This document shows, piece after piece, positions 7,242 to 15,218 of a stretch of DNA of 44,217 nucleotides. Position 1 is the first letter of the stretch. Each line of letters opens with the position of its first letter. This DNA is from a virus, in the IMG/VR virus record IMGVR_UViG_3300043433_000070, positions 1 through 44,217 of that record; one strand, given 5' to 3'. The notes beneath the pieces were generated by a model. The model did not search any database. It was given only the letters and a program-made list of their open reading frames with translations, and was not told where the DNA came from. A program made the position numbers and the translations under genes.

Positions 7242-7892
7242 TTAATCCCACCAGCCCTGCATACCAGAACCATCGAACCAGTTATCGTAATTTTTAGGAT
7301 CATTACGTTCTTCTTCGCTTAAACTGTCGTGATATTCTTTGTAATTTTTACCTTTGAAGATTTCCCATAGTTCATTCCACTCTTGCTCTTCTAGCTCGTG
7401 TGTTCTATCATAAACCTTACGATTATGCTCTTTTTCTTCATCAGTTTCATTATCAACTAATCTGTAAAGCTTTTCGTTTTTTTCACCAAATGGATTGTCA
7501 GTTGTATCGCCAGTTTCTTCGAATTCCCACTCATGATGCATGATTTCACCTAATTCAGCTTCAGCCATTTCAATGTAATTATCTTCATTGATATTCTTAA
7601 GAATCTGAATAGCTCGTTGCATCTTTGCAATCTTTTTACCTCGAGATTCAAAAACTTCCATACCATCGTGCATTTTACTTTCCATTATTTCTAATGAAGT
7701 TTGTAAAGCTTCTAATGTATAACGATAGTCCCACCATCTATGATTCCATAAGACTTTACGAAATCTATAAATATTTTTTAAAAAGGCTGGGATGTTATAT
7801 CTTACTGTTTCATAAGTTTTATACCACCAAGTTTGATGCATGATTAATCTTTTAATTGAATCACCGAATGTATCTGCAAATTTTACTTCCAT
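7242..7892 (-). CDS. Acidic hypothetical protein, 216 aa
   Basis: A 216-residue, strongly charged protein rich in Glu, Asp, Trp and Tyr, ending in GMQGWWD. It looks helical throughout and has no signal peptide. A second copy of its last residues (WD and stop), terminator and downstream promoter lies at 44131-44217, so a paralogue probably begins beyond the right edge. Function unknown. Confidence 0.75.
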   Translation of the reverse strand: MEVKFADTFGDSIKRLIMHQTWWYKTYETVRYNIPAFLKNIYRFRKVLWNHRWWDYRYTLEALQTSLEIMESKMHDGMEVFESRGKKIAKMQRAIQILKNINEDNYIEMAEAELGEIMHHEWEFEETGDTTDNPFGEKNEKLYRLVDNETDEEKEHNRKVYDRTHELEEQEWNELWEIFKGKNYKEYHDSLSEEERNDPKNYDNWFDGSGMQGWWD

Positions 7893-7898
7893 AATAAT

Positions 7899-7925
7899 AA
7901 CGTTTAGTCATTATATTCGATAAAT
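7899..7925 (+). promoter_or_regulatory. Candidate plus-strand promoter
   Basis: The divergent gap 7893-7954 contains TTAGTCATTATATTCG on the plus strand. TATATTCG is a fair match to the Bacteroidetes -7 box TAnnTTTG and lies about 40 nt before the ATG at 7955. It would drive the isolated plus-strand cell-wall gene. Confidence 0.45.
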
Positions 7926-7954
7926 AGTAAAAGTTTCTAAAAATAATCACAATC

Positions 7955-8545
7955 ATGTATACAAGACAACAAATAGAAAAAGCAGTCAAAGCTAAAAAAT
8001 ATCTTTGGTTCAATTCCAATAAAGATTATGACGTGAATATTGTAGGTATTAGAAATTCTGGTACTGGTAAAAAAGTCACTAATGTCTTTGATGATTTTTT
8101 AACCATTTCATTTAGAATTGATGGAGTTTGGCAATTCTTTATTTGGAATGCAACCACAGAGCCAGGTAAAAAAGGAATGTTAGAAGGTGCAGCAAAAGGT
8201 GGTGTTGCAAGATTAGTCCCTAACCAATATAGAGGTGTTTGGAAAATTGACAAGCATCAAGGTAAATATGACGCTTTATGTCAACGTAACGGAGACGTTA
8301 AAGTTTATAGAGATGCTAATAAAGATTTAGTATTTGATGAAACTAAAACTGAAACAGGTGCATTTGGTATTAATATTCACAAAGCTGGTAGAGATTCCAC
8401 TTGGGTAGAAAATTGGTCTGAAGGTTGTCAAGTCTTTAAAAGAGTCAAAGACTTTGATCAATTTATGCAGATATGTAAAATGGCTGCCAAAATTCATGGC
8501 AACCATTTTAGTTATACTTTAATAGAGTCTAAAGATATTATTTAG
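7955..8545 (+). CDS. Predicted cell-wall enzyme with L,D-transpeptidase-like catalytic motif
   Basis: A 196-residue protein, one of only two plus-strand genes. The C-terminal region has GINIHKAG (138-145) and WSEGCQVF (154-161). The spaced His142 and Ser-Glu-Gly-Cys158 resemble the HxG...SxGC active site of the YkuD superfamily, whose members form or cut peptidoglycan cross-links. There is no signal peptide, so export would need lysis-time access. It converges on the lysozyme gene and overlaps it by 8 nt, which supports a role in lysis or in virion cell-wall penetration. Fold assignment is by motif only. Confidence 0.7.
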   Translation: MYTRQQIEKAVKAKKYLWFNSNKDYDVNIVGIRNSGTGKKVTNVFDDFLTISFRIDGVWQFFIWNATTEPGKKGMLEGAAKGGVARLVPNQYRGVWKIDKHQGKYDALCQRNGDVKVYRDANKDLVFDETKTETGAFGINIHKAGRDSTWVENWSEGCQVFKRVKDFDQFMQICKMAAKIHGNHFSYTLIESKDII

Positions 8546-9056
8546 AAAAATAAAGAGCGGCTTCGGCCGTTCTTCTTTTTAAAAGGCCTTCTAGTATTTG
8601 TTTTTCACCAGCCTCGTCAATAAGACCATCATTATCATCATCTTTACCATTATGTGTTCCATCAGCTTTGCACCATTTTAAAAATTCATCCTTAATTGTA
8701 GGATCGTTAACATTCTTATTTAACTTAACTAGTAATGTACTTGATTTTAGAGCATTTGGTCCTATATTATAAATAAAACTAACAAGTGCATCAAATTGAT
8801 TTTGATTAATTTTATCTTGACAGAAAACGTCTACATATTTTTCAGAAACAGTAATCTCATGAAGCAATATTTTAACAGCTCTAGCTTCTGTAATTTTTTT
8901 GTCTTTTAATGTAACTTTTGTACCATCTTCATAAAAAGTAGAACCGTAACCTATTGTTGGTACGCCGGCCGGGCACAAATATGGTTTTAAAGCGAGTCCT
9001 TCGAAAGATTTGATTAAGTCTAATCCTTTCTTTCCTATTTTAGTTATTTTTTTCAT
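8538..9056 (-). CDS. Phage lysozyme, GH24 type, with Ca-loop insertion
   Basis: A 172-residue endolysin. LIKSFEG places the catalytic Glu at residue 19, TIGYGS (34-39) is the family loop, and NQFDALVSFIYNIGPNAL is the conserved helix. These match the T4/lambdoid GH24 muramidase family, which cleaves the glycan strands of peptidoglycan. Near the C-terminus the stretch NGKDDDNDGLIDEAG looks like a DxDxDG calcium-binding loop, not standard in GH24 and common in secreted Bacteroidetes proteins. No signal peptide is seen, so a holin would be needed. A bidirectional terminator sits inside its 3' end. Confidence 0.92.
   Translation of the reverse strand: MKKITKIGKKGLDLIKSFEGLALKPYLCPAGVPTIGYGSTFYEDGTKVTLKDKKITEARAVKILLHEITVSEKYVDVFCQDKINQNQFDALVSFIYNIGPNALKSSTLLVKLNKNVNDPTIKDEFLKWCKADGTHNGKDDDNDGLIDEAGEKQILEGLLKRRTAEAALYFSK
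8549..8580. terminator. Bidirectional terminator
   Basis: A GC-rich hairpin, GAGCGGC-TTCG-GCCGTTC, is flanked by T-rich tracts in both directions. It separates the two convergent cell-wall genes and lies within the last codons of the lysozyme. Confidence 0.8.
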
Positions 9057-9082
9057 GATTTATATATCATGAAAATTGCAGG

Positions 9083-9240
9083 CTGTACCGGATGGATTCG
9101 AACCACCAAGTGGAGATTCAATTGATAACATAACGCTTGCAAGCTGGTGGTCTACCCCATATTATCAATCTATTTCTTTGTCCACGCCCACGAGACAGGT
9201 GGGTGCGTATGCCGCGCTAATGCTTTTCGCCACGGTACAG
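9083..9240 (-). ncRNA. Oversized tRNA-like element (158 nt)
   Basis: The ends form an 8-bp acceptor helix, CTGTACCG with CGGTACAG. The 3' side has a proper T arm, GGTGG-TTCGAAT-CCATC. A possible anticodon arm is CCCAC-CTGTCTC-GTGGG (GTC in the loop). The D loop carries about 10 extra bases. Where the variable arm should be there are about 80 nt built around a 12-bp helix (9121-9132 with 9158-9169), closed at its base by GTGGA/TCCAC. It stands alone, away from the tRNA arrays. It may be a tRNA enlarged by insertion of another tRNA piece, or a tRNA mimic. No intact standard tRNA can be folded from it by eye. Confidence 0.6.
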
Positions 9241-9247
9241 TATATAA

Positions 9248-9607
9248 TTAATCTAAAAGTCTTCTGATCTTTTCACCCAATTCTTGATCATTAGGTGTAT
9301 CATTGATTAGTCTAGCATCAATTACTACTCTATTTACATTTTCATTTGCACCAAACTTTTTAGGTGCGCTATAATCTTCTGTTAAAGAATTTGATGTGTT
9401 ATAACATTTTGAACATAACTGTCCAACACCAACTTCATAATACATTCTAGATTCTATATGTGTATCGACGTTAACTCGAGTGTCACAACCACATGAAATA
9501 CAAGCTTCTGTTGCCATAATATTTGGTTTTTTATATCTTAATTCTTCGCATCTCCAACAAGGTTCTTTATCTAACTCGTCCCATAGATGTCTATCGCATT
9601 TCGGCAT
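9248..9607 (-). CDS. Zinc-finger-like hypothetical protein
   Basis: A 119-residue protein with cysteine pairs CWRC (17-20), CISCGC (about 37-42) and CSKC (about 66-69), enough to bind one or two zinc ions. An internal ATG at MATEACISCG could be the true start of a shorter form. Probably a nucleic-acid or protein-binding zinc ribbon. No specific family. It follows the two glycosyltransferase-like genes in the same operon. Confidence 0.7.
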   Translation of the reverse strand: MPKCDRHLWDELDKEPCWRCEELRYKKPNIMATEACISCGCDTRVNVDTHIESRMYYEVGVGQLCSKCYNTSNSLTEDYSAPKKFGANENVNRVVIDARLINDTPNDQELGEKIRRLLD

Positions 9608-9612
9608 TAAGG

Positions 9613-10371
9613 TTATACGTTATTTTTAAGCGTTTCATCCTCTGTTACTGGCTCTAAAACATCTTTTTCAAAATGAGATAGTTCCATTACAAGAGTATCT
9701 ATTCTCTCTTTCATCTTCTTGAATTCTTTAATAAATCCAATTGATAGTTCAATATTAGCTACTTTTAAATTAACTGCGAAATCACCACCTCTGTAAAATT
9801 GATTAGCATAAGATGAATAATTATACTTGATTCCAGGAGCTTCATCTTTGTATGTTTTTGCATGCATTTCAAAACCGTGTGAGTTATTTAAACCCGACAT
9901 ACACGGATATTCTGGCTTGCCTGAGATACCTGCCATGAAATGAATATAGTTTTTTACTTTAGTATCTAACACATGTAACCCTAAGTCACAAGATGAGTGA
10001 GGTGTGTCTTTAAAGGCTAGCGACTGCAGTAAATTAGCTCTTTGTAAGATGCTGCCAGAGAATCTACCAGCTATCACAGCAATGTCTCCTGAATTTACAA
10101 CTATTAAATCTTTGTCTAGCAAAAATGGATTACTAAAGTCTTCTAATACCATTACTTCTGGCATCATTGCGATAACTACAGTTTCTTCATTATCAACTAA
10201 AGTTGTGATAAAATTCTCATAGAAAATCCAATTACCTGTTTTATCAACTTCGGTTTCTATAATCTCATGTTCAATGCCATGTTTTTTAGCCCAAACCGCT
10301 TGAGAAACAATGCACTCTTTATAAATATGCAAGTCGTGTTCAGATCCTACTGTTATTAATTTGCTTTTCAT
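9613..10371 (-). CDS. Glycosyltransferase-like hypothetical protein
   Basis: A 252-residue protein. The start MKSKLITVGSEHDLHIYKEC, the block ENFITTLVDNEETVVIAMMPEVM, and then FSNPFLLDKDLIVVNSGDIA suggest an alpha/beta nucleotide-sugar fold of GT-A type, with EVMVLED in place of a clear DxD. The adjacent upstream gene is similar in size and organisation. The location beside fibre genes suggests work on the virion fibre or host glycans, by inference. No signal peptide. Confidence 0.6.
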   Translation of the reverse strand: MKSKLITVGSEHDLHIYKECIVSQAVWAKKHGIEHEIIETEVDKTGNWIFYENFITTLVDNEETVVIAMMPEVMVLEDFSNPFLLDKDLIVVNSGDIAVIAGRFSGSILQRANLLQSLAFKDTPHSSCDLGLHVLDTKVKNYIHFMAGISGKPEYPCMSGLNNSHGFEMHAKTYKDEAPGIKYNYSSYANQFYRGGDFAVNLKVANIELSIGFIKEFKKMKERIDTLVMELSHFEKDVLEPVTEDETLKNNV

Positions 10372-10374
10372 ATG

Positions 10375-11340
10375 TTAAATTTTATATCCTAATTCTTCTT
10401 GTAAATCTTGTTCTTTGTATTTTAAAAAATCTATTAGATTTTGTCTAATTACCCACGCTTTAGGCCCACTGTTTTGTAAAGCACTTAATAAGTTATAGAA
10501 AACTTTGATTTTTAATGATTGACCTTCAGGTCTAGAGTACTCTACTTTTTCACCCCATAAGTGAAACCAAGTTAAAGTTTCTCTTTGCGCTAATTCACCG
10601 TGTGTGTATTCTTCGCCTGTTTCCCAAGATCTCCATCTTAAAGTATCTCCCATGTAAGTGTATGGAAACAATTGACGCTTTTTATATTTGCCATTATCTA
10701 CGACTGCTGAAAGTAATCTTTGCTCAACAAATAATGGTTTCCAAAATATTCTAAGACCTTCTGGTGCCCATTTCACAGGTGCTGGTTTCTTAGAATTTTT
10801 AGTCATGAAATCCATTGCTAAAGCACAATATTCATCTCTTAGTTTAACGTCATTAATAACGAATAAACCAACATTGATTGGGTGACATGTTTCTAAGGAT
10901 TCCATCTGTGGAAATTCATAACCATCTCTTTTGCTTAAGAAATCTAAAGGTGGATAGTTTTTATGAAAGCGCCCTTCGTCATGTAGATAGATGATACTCT
11001 CATCTTTGATTTCAATTTTTTCTCTGTAAATTAAATCATTGTCAATAAATGCAACTGGAAATTCTTCAATAGAATTTAAAACTTTCATTTTACTAGCTGC
11101 ACCGAAATGAGGCCAATAAATGTCGTCTTTTTGTTCTAAAACATCAGTGTTGATATTGTCATATAATTGATCCATACCTAAAGCTTCAAAAAACTTTAAG
11201 TCCTTTTTAGTAGTGTATAAGTGAATTGGACCATTGTGTTTCTTCCATTCAAGAGCAGAAATTGTTTGAATCATCAAAACGTGTTCTGAGTAACTTGAAG
11301 CTGAAACCGATTTAAATACGTGTATGCCTGTTAAATTCAT
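10375..11340 (-). CDS. GT-A-like glycosyltransferase
   Basis: A 321-residue protein. WPHFGAASKMKVLNSIEE followed by FPVAFIDNDLIY is the pattern of GT-A enzymes in which the strand ends in a DND/DxD metal site. The later stretch, HDEGRFHKNYPPLDF and INVGLFVIND, is compatible with an acceptor loop. It would transfer a sugar from a nucleotide-sugar donor. It precedes the zinc-finger and GT-like genes and follows the Hint-domain fibre gene, hence a possible role in decorating the Thr/Ser-rich fibre. Fold level is reasonable; substrate unknown. Confidence 0.7.
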   Translation of the reverse strand: MNLTGIHVFKSVSASSYSEHVLMIQTISALEWKKHNGPIHLYTTKKDLKFFEALGMDQLYDNINTDVLEQKDDIYWPHFGAASKMKVLNSIEEFPVAFIDNDLIYREKIEIKDESIIYLHDEGRFHKNYPPLDFLSKRDGYEFPQMESLETCHPINVGLFVINDVKLRDEYCALAMDFMTKNSKKPAPVKWAPEGLRIFWKPLFVEQRLLSAVVDNGKYKKRQLFPYTYMGDTLRWRSWETGEEYTHGELAQRETLTWFHLWGEKVEYSRPEGQSLKIKVFYNLLSALQNSGPKAWVIRQNLIDFLKYKEQDLQEELGYKI

Positions 11341-11390
11341 GTATCTTTAAGTTTAGATGTTATATCTATCTTCTTAAAAAAGTTTACAAT

Positions 11391-11418
11391 AAAAAAGCCA
11401 ATCTTTCGATTGGCTTTA
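11391..11418 (-). terminator. Rho-independent terminator
   Basis: Minus-strand hairpin GCCAATC-GAAA-GATTGGC followed by TTTTTT, 20 nt after the stop of the Hint-domain gene. Confidence 0.9.
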
Positions 11419-11439
11419 AAATTTAATAATATGCAAATA

Positions 11440-12126
11440 TTATTGTAAAGGTTTCTTGTTGTGTGTAATGATGTTATTAGCAATAAATAAATCGATTGTT
11501 TCTACGTCAATTAAGTAAACGTTAACACTCTTACCTTCTGTTAATTTTTCATTAACAACACTTGTAATAGTAATTTCTTTTAATTCACCATCTAATAAAA
11601 TATCACCTTCTAAAAGTTCAGATGATTGAACGAACATGTATGTTAATTCTCTTTTTACCAAGTGAATGTGTTCTGCAGTAGCTTTAAGTAATCCACCATT
11701 AATATTGTAAAGTGCAAATGCTTCTACTTTAGTAGCGTTAACTACAATGGTATCTGACAATGTAATGTTTGGATTTTTAGCAGTCCAAGCGAAGTGTAAT
11801 GTTTCATCTAAAGGTAAACCTTCAATGCTTACACCTTTTAATGAATCTCCAGCTACTAATTGCTCAATTCTTTTAGTTGAACCGTCAGCCATTGAAATTA
11901 AAGTTCCTTCTAACAAACAAGACGATTGCGGTACGTTTGCAAATGTAGTTCCTCTAAATTCACTCATAGAATCCGGCGTAGATGTCATACTCCCAGGATA
12001 ATATCCGTATGGATTTGATCTAGACATTACTCTAGATCTGTTATACAAAGATACGCCTGATAATGCTACACCTGTTTCTGTTGCTATTTGTCCCATGGAG
12101 ATAGATCCTCCTGATGATAATGCCAT
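11440..12126 (-). CDS. Short virion/fibre protein with C-terminal Hint (intein-like) domain
   Basis: A 228-residue protein. The N-terminal 66 residues (GGSISMGQIATETG ... PDSMSEFRGTTF) follow the SGGxISxxQIxxE...MSxFxG layout of short phage fibre/tail proteins. From Cys70 (SSCLLEGTLISMADGSTKRI) a Hint domain begins: block A Cys70, block B TAEHIHLV near residue 150, and the C-terminal block IITHN (His222-Asn223). The residue after Asn is Lys, not Cys/Ser/Thr, so standard protein splicing is unlikely; N-terminal cleavage or release of the Hint domain is more likely, as in bacterial intein-like domains. Confidence 0.85.
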   Translation of the reverse strand: MALSSGGSISMGQIATETGVALSGVSLYNRSRVMSRSNPYGYYPGSMTSTPDSMSEFRGTTFANVPQSSCLLEGTLISMADGSTKRIEQLVAGDSLKGVSIEGLPLDETLHFAWTAKNPNITLSDTIVVNATKVEAFALYNINGGLLKATAEHIHLVKRELTYMFVQSSELLEGDILLDGELKEITITSVVNEKLTEGKSVNVYLIDVETIDLFIANNIITHNKKPLQ

Positions 12127-12161
12127 AATTTATTTATTTATTTTTTTATACTTTATATATC

Positions 12162-12428
12162 TTATAAATTTTGTTCTAAGAAGCTTTTCATAGAAAAAAT
12201 TCTATTATTAAATTCAGATTCTGTTATACTTGCAAATTCGGTTGGATTTGAGCTAATTTGAGTATTCATTTGAATAATATTAGAGTTTGCAATTTCAGTA
12301 TACATCACTGCACACATATTAGCTGAGCCTTCGTGTGTTGGATCTGTAACTACTTTAAAAGTATCTGTTTCTGAATCAAATGCATAAAATGCGTTGTCGT
12401 AATTTCTTTTGTAAAATTGATATGCCAT
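12162..12428 (-). CDS. Hypothetical virion-block protein, 88 aa
   Basis: An 88-residue protein starting MAYQFYKRNYDNAFYAFDSE, beta-rich then helical. Sits between two fibre-type genes with short gaps, so it is probably structural or a fibre chaperone. No family recognised. Confidence 0.65.
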   Translation of the reverse strand: MAYQFYKRNYDNAFYAFDSETDTFKVVTDPTHEGSANMCAVMYTEIANSNIIQMNTQISSNPTEFASITESEFNNRIFSMKSFLEQNL

Positions 12429-12438
12429 GGTTTATTAT

Positions 12439-12933
12439 TTATGTTATTGTGTTATAATGTAAGTTATATCTTGTTTTTGCTTGATATTGGTCAAAACTGG
12501 TAGAATTTACATAATCCCCAGTTCGATCGGGAGCTACACTAGTAATTTCAAGAGCTGATAAATATGCACCAGGCCCGTAATATGTATATGATACGTTAAA
12601 TAAAGTAGAAGTGCTTGCGCCTTGTGCTATTGTATAATTTCCTGGTAACATCACGTATTCCCAATATATACCATTAAATGCGTAAGTTGCTACTGCCGCG
12701 TATATTATAACATCTGCTGTATATCTATATGGATGCGATGTACTTATAAGAATTCTACATTTAGCCGTACCATTAAGATTGTCTACTTCTACACTTCCAA
12801 CCACTGGTAAATATCCATTCCACAAACTATTTTTAACAGTGTTTATGTCTTCGTTAGGGTCTGCTGGAGCTCCAGTTTCTGCCCAAATTTGGCCTATTGA
12901 AATAGATCCGCCCGATGATGATGGTAATGCCAT
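12439..12933 (-). CDS. Small fibre-type virion protein
   Basis: A 164-residue protein sharing the N-terminal motif SSGGSISIGQIWAETG with the Hint-domain protein downstream. The remainder is beta-rich and dense in Tyr, Ser, Thr and Asn (e.g. LPGNYTIAQGASTSTLFNVS), typical of receptor-contact or fibre-tip domains. No signal peptide or enzyme motif. The shared motif suggests both attach to the same virion partner. Confidence 0.75.
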   Translation of the reverse strand: MALPSSSGGSISIGQIWAETGAPADPNEDINTVKNSLWNGYLPVVGSVEVDNLNGTAKCRILISTSHPYRYTADVIIYAAVATYAFNGIYWEYVMLPGNYTIAQGASTSTLFNVSYTYYGPGAYLSALEITSVAPDRTGDYVNSTSFDQYQAKTRYNLHYNTIT

Positions 12934-12981
12934 TGTTCGTTTATTTTTTAATCAGCTTTAATATCTTATATATTTATTTTA

Positions 12982-14709
12982 TTATTTGTTTTCTAATAAA
13001 CTAAATATAGCTGCTTTAAGTTCGTCTATTTCTTTTTGTTGTTCTTTCATTGCTTCTACTAAAACTGCAACCATGTTTTGATACTTAACCGATTTGTTAC
13101 CGTCGACGTCAGTTGAAACAAGTTCTGGAATACTAAGTTCTAATTCTTGTGCAATAAAACCAATATTGTCTTTTGTACCTGTGTCAATTCTATCATAAAC
13201 AACTCCTTTAGAATTTAATATTTTATCTAATGGATTTTTGATTGATCTTATATTTTCTTTTGCTCTTGCATCAGAAAAAGCAATAATATCACCAGATGCG
13301 TAAACTTCACCAGCTGCAGTTCTACCGTTAGCTGAAGACCATACGTCATTATATGCTGAGGCTTGTGGAGAAACAGTATCTCCGTATAAACTATAAGCGC
13401 TTGATTTTACGGATGGACTAATTGGTGCAGATGCAAACATAAAATAAGTAGCTCCACCTCTAAGCCATACAACTTCTTCTGAAGAATTATGCATTTGTCT
13501 AATTCCACCGATAGGTGACATACCTGAAACAAATCTATAATTATATGAATCTATTAATCTTACTGTGTCGTTTGTTCCCCATCCATTTCCATTAGCAAAC
13601 CATACTAATTTTACAGAAAAACCAGCAGGGTGCGTTGACCATGGAGTAGTACCTGAATTTAAAGCAACTCTAATAGATATTTTTGTCAAAGAGTTAGTTC
13701 CTAAACCAATAGTAACTGGATAATATGTGTTTGAATCTAATCCAACTGTACTAACATTATATGAATATTCTATATCTCCGTTGGCACCAGCTGCTCCATT
13801 TACACCTGAAGATCCACTTGAACCTGAAGTTCCATTTGCGCCAGAAGATCCGCTAGATCCTGAAGTTCCATTTACGCCAGAAGATCCACTAGATCCTGAA
13901 GAACCCGAAGTTCCTGAAACACCTGAAGTTCCACTTGAACCTGAAGAACCTGAAGTTCCGTTAGTTCCATTGACTCCTGAAGTTCCGCTTGAACCTGAAG
14001 TTCCATTAGTTCCATTGATACCTGAAGTTCCACTTGAACCTGAAGAACCCGAAGTTCCTGAAACGCCTGAAGTTCCACTTGAACCTGAAGTTCCACTAGT
14101 TCCATTGATACCTGAAGTTCCACTTGAACCTGAAGAACCCGAAGTTCCTGAAACGCCTGAAGTTCCATTAGTTCCATTGATACCTGAAGTTCCAGCTGTT
14201 CCGCTTGAACCTGAAGTTCCTGAAACACCTGAAGTTCCAGTTGTTCCGCTTGAACCTGAAGTTCCATTAGTTCCATTGATACCTGAAGTTCCATTGATAC
14301 CTGAAGTTCCTGAAACACCTGAAGTTCCAGCTGTTCCGCTTGAACCTGAAGTTCCATTAGTTCCATTGATACCTGAAGTTCCATTGATACCTGAAGTTCC
14401 TGAAACACCTGAAGTTCCATTGATACCTGAAGTTCCATTGATACCTGAAGTTCCTGAAACACCTGAAGTTCCATCGATACCAGAAGTTCCTGCTGTTCCA
14501 TTTGAACCTATAATACCGTCTTGGCCATTTATACCTGATGTTCCACTAACACCTGAAGTTCCGCTTAAACCAGAAGTTCCTGCAGTTCCACTTGAACCTG
14601 ATGTATTTGTTGCATTTATAGAATTAACTGATTCTATTGCCGTTATTTTAGTGTTGATTGCACTTAATCTTTCTTCAAGATCTTTGATTTGATTAATATT
14701 CGGTTGCAT
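12982..14709 (-). CDS. Collagen-like tail fibre with C-terminal S74 chaperone domain
   Basis: A 575-residue protein. Residues 1-30 form a short coiled coil. About residues 38-305 are Gly-X-Y triplets, chiefly GTS, GSS, GIN, GVS and GTN, with no proline. About 310-480 is a beta-rich domain. The C-terminus has the S74 intramolecular chaperone: [12 protein letters not shown], the [11 protein letters not shown] region and a terminal coiled coil; in this family Ser-Asp or nearby residues drive self-cleavage after trimer folding. A long trimeric host-recognition fibre is the best reading. Confidence 0.95.
   Translation of the reverse strand: MQPNINQIKDLEERLSAINTKITAIESVNSINATNTSGSSGTAGTSGLSGTSGVSGTSGINGQDGIIGSNGTAGTSGIDGTSGVSGTSGINGTSGINGTSGVSGTSGINGTSGINGTNGTSGSSGTAGTSGVSGTSGINGTSGINGTNGTSGSSGTTGTSGVSGTSGSSGTAGTSGINGTNGTSGVSGTSGSSGSSGTSGINGTSGTSGSSGTSGVSGTSGSSGSSGTSGINGTNGTSGSSGTSGVNGTNGTSGSSGSSGTSGVSGTSGSSGSSGSSGVNGTSGSSGSSGANGTSGSSGSSGVNGAAGANGDIEYSYNVSTVGLDSNTYYPVTIGLGTNSLTKISIRVALNSGTTPWSTHPAGFSVKLVWFANGNGWGTNDTVRLIDSYNYRFVSGMSPIGGIRQMHNSSEEVVWLRGGATYFMFASAPISPSVKSSAYSLYGDTVSPQASAYNDVWSSANGRTAAGEVYASGDIIAFSDARAKENIRSIKNPLDKILNSKGVVYDRIDTGTKDNIGFIAQELELSIPELVSTDVDGNKSVKYQNMVAVLVEAMKEQQKEIDELKAAIFSLLENK
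13785..14615. repeat. Collagen-coding tandem repeats
   Basis: Dense tandem repetition of 9- and 18-bp units (for example CCTGAAGTTCC on the plus strand) that encode the GTS/GIN/GVS triplets of the fibre. The repetition could allow slippage and fibre-length variation. Confidence 0.9.
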
Positions 14710-14913
14710 AGTTATTTCACGCTAATATTGTTTATCTATATATTAGATTTTGAAACTTAGAATTTTAGATTGTAATCATTTTATAAAATATAACAATTTT
14801 TAAACTATTTTCAAAAACCATAGAACCAGATAAACAACTTGTTGTACTTTTTTAATAAAGCACTAAACAAAACTATGATTTTCAATTATATAGTATATAA
14901 ATAATTTATAAAA
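14710..14913. other. Divergent intergenic region
   Basis: About 200 nt of AT-rich sequence between the fibre gene and the plus-strand gene. It holds TATATAG/TATATAAAT boxes for both directions (about 14733-14745 minus, 14890-14905 plus), likely promoters. No further gene seen. Confidence 0.5.
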
Positions 14914-15207
14914 ATGAAAATCAATATCAAACACATCGCGCTTTTCGTTGGATTATCTTCCATCGCTTTTTTTGTCCTTTCTTTTGACAAAAAACAAACT
15001 CAAGAAATTAAATCTGTTCAAACAGAGCAACCTCAAATCGTTGAAAAAATTGAAGTTAAATCCAATTCTATTCAACGTAAAAAAGCCTCTAAATTAAATT
15101 CAGAGGCTTCTATTTCTAATCAAAAAAATTATACAATGTCAATGTTTGTCAACAATAATATTGATTCTATTGCCATTGAAGAAATTCAATTACCCGAAGA
15201 AGATTAA
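14914..15207 (+). CDS. Small anchored or secreted protein, 97 aa
   Basis: A 97-residue plus-strand protein. Residues 7-24 (IALFVGLSSIAFFVLSF) are a hydrophobic signal or anchor, followed by a charged, low-complexity, probably helical periplasmic part and an acidic end (IEEIQLPEED). No lipobox. It converges on the M42 peptidase gene with a 4-nt overlap. A spanin-like or envelope role is possible given the orientation, but nothing in the sequence proves it. Confidence 0.6.
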   Translation: MKINIKHIALFVGLSSIAFFVLSFDKKQTQEIKSVQTEQPQIVEKIEVKSNSIQRKKASKLNSEASISNQKNYTMSMFVNNNIDSIAIEEIQLPEED

Positions 15208-15218
15208 ATCTTCGGGTT
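15190..15218. terminator. Bidirectional terminator
   Basis: Hairpin CCCGAAGA / TCTTCGGG over the overlap of the convergent genes, flanked by short T tracts. It would end both transcripts. Confidence 0.7.

Noticed and set aside
9076-9267. Plus-strand frame of 63 residues
   Set aside because: It is the antisense translation of the tRNA-like element (FEPPSG from the T arm).
13872-14501. Second minus-strand frame of MELQV repeats
   Set aside because: It is a shifted reading of the same 9-bp repeats without any family features.
13785-14615. Possible CRISPR array because of regular short repeats
   Set aside because: Repeats are 9-18 bp, contiguous and in frame with Gly-X-Y coding; there are no unique spacers.
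13727-14692. Long plus-strand frame of Pro-Glu-Val repeats opposite the fibre gene
   Set aside because: It is the antisense reading of the collagen triplets. The fibre frame has an S74 domain and proper ends, so the plus frame is a shadow.
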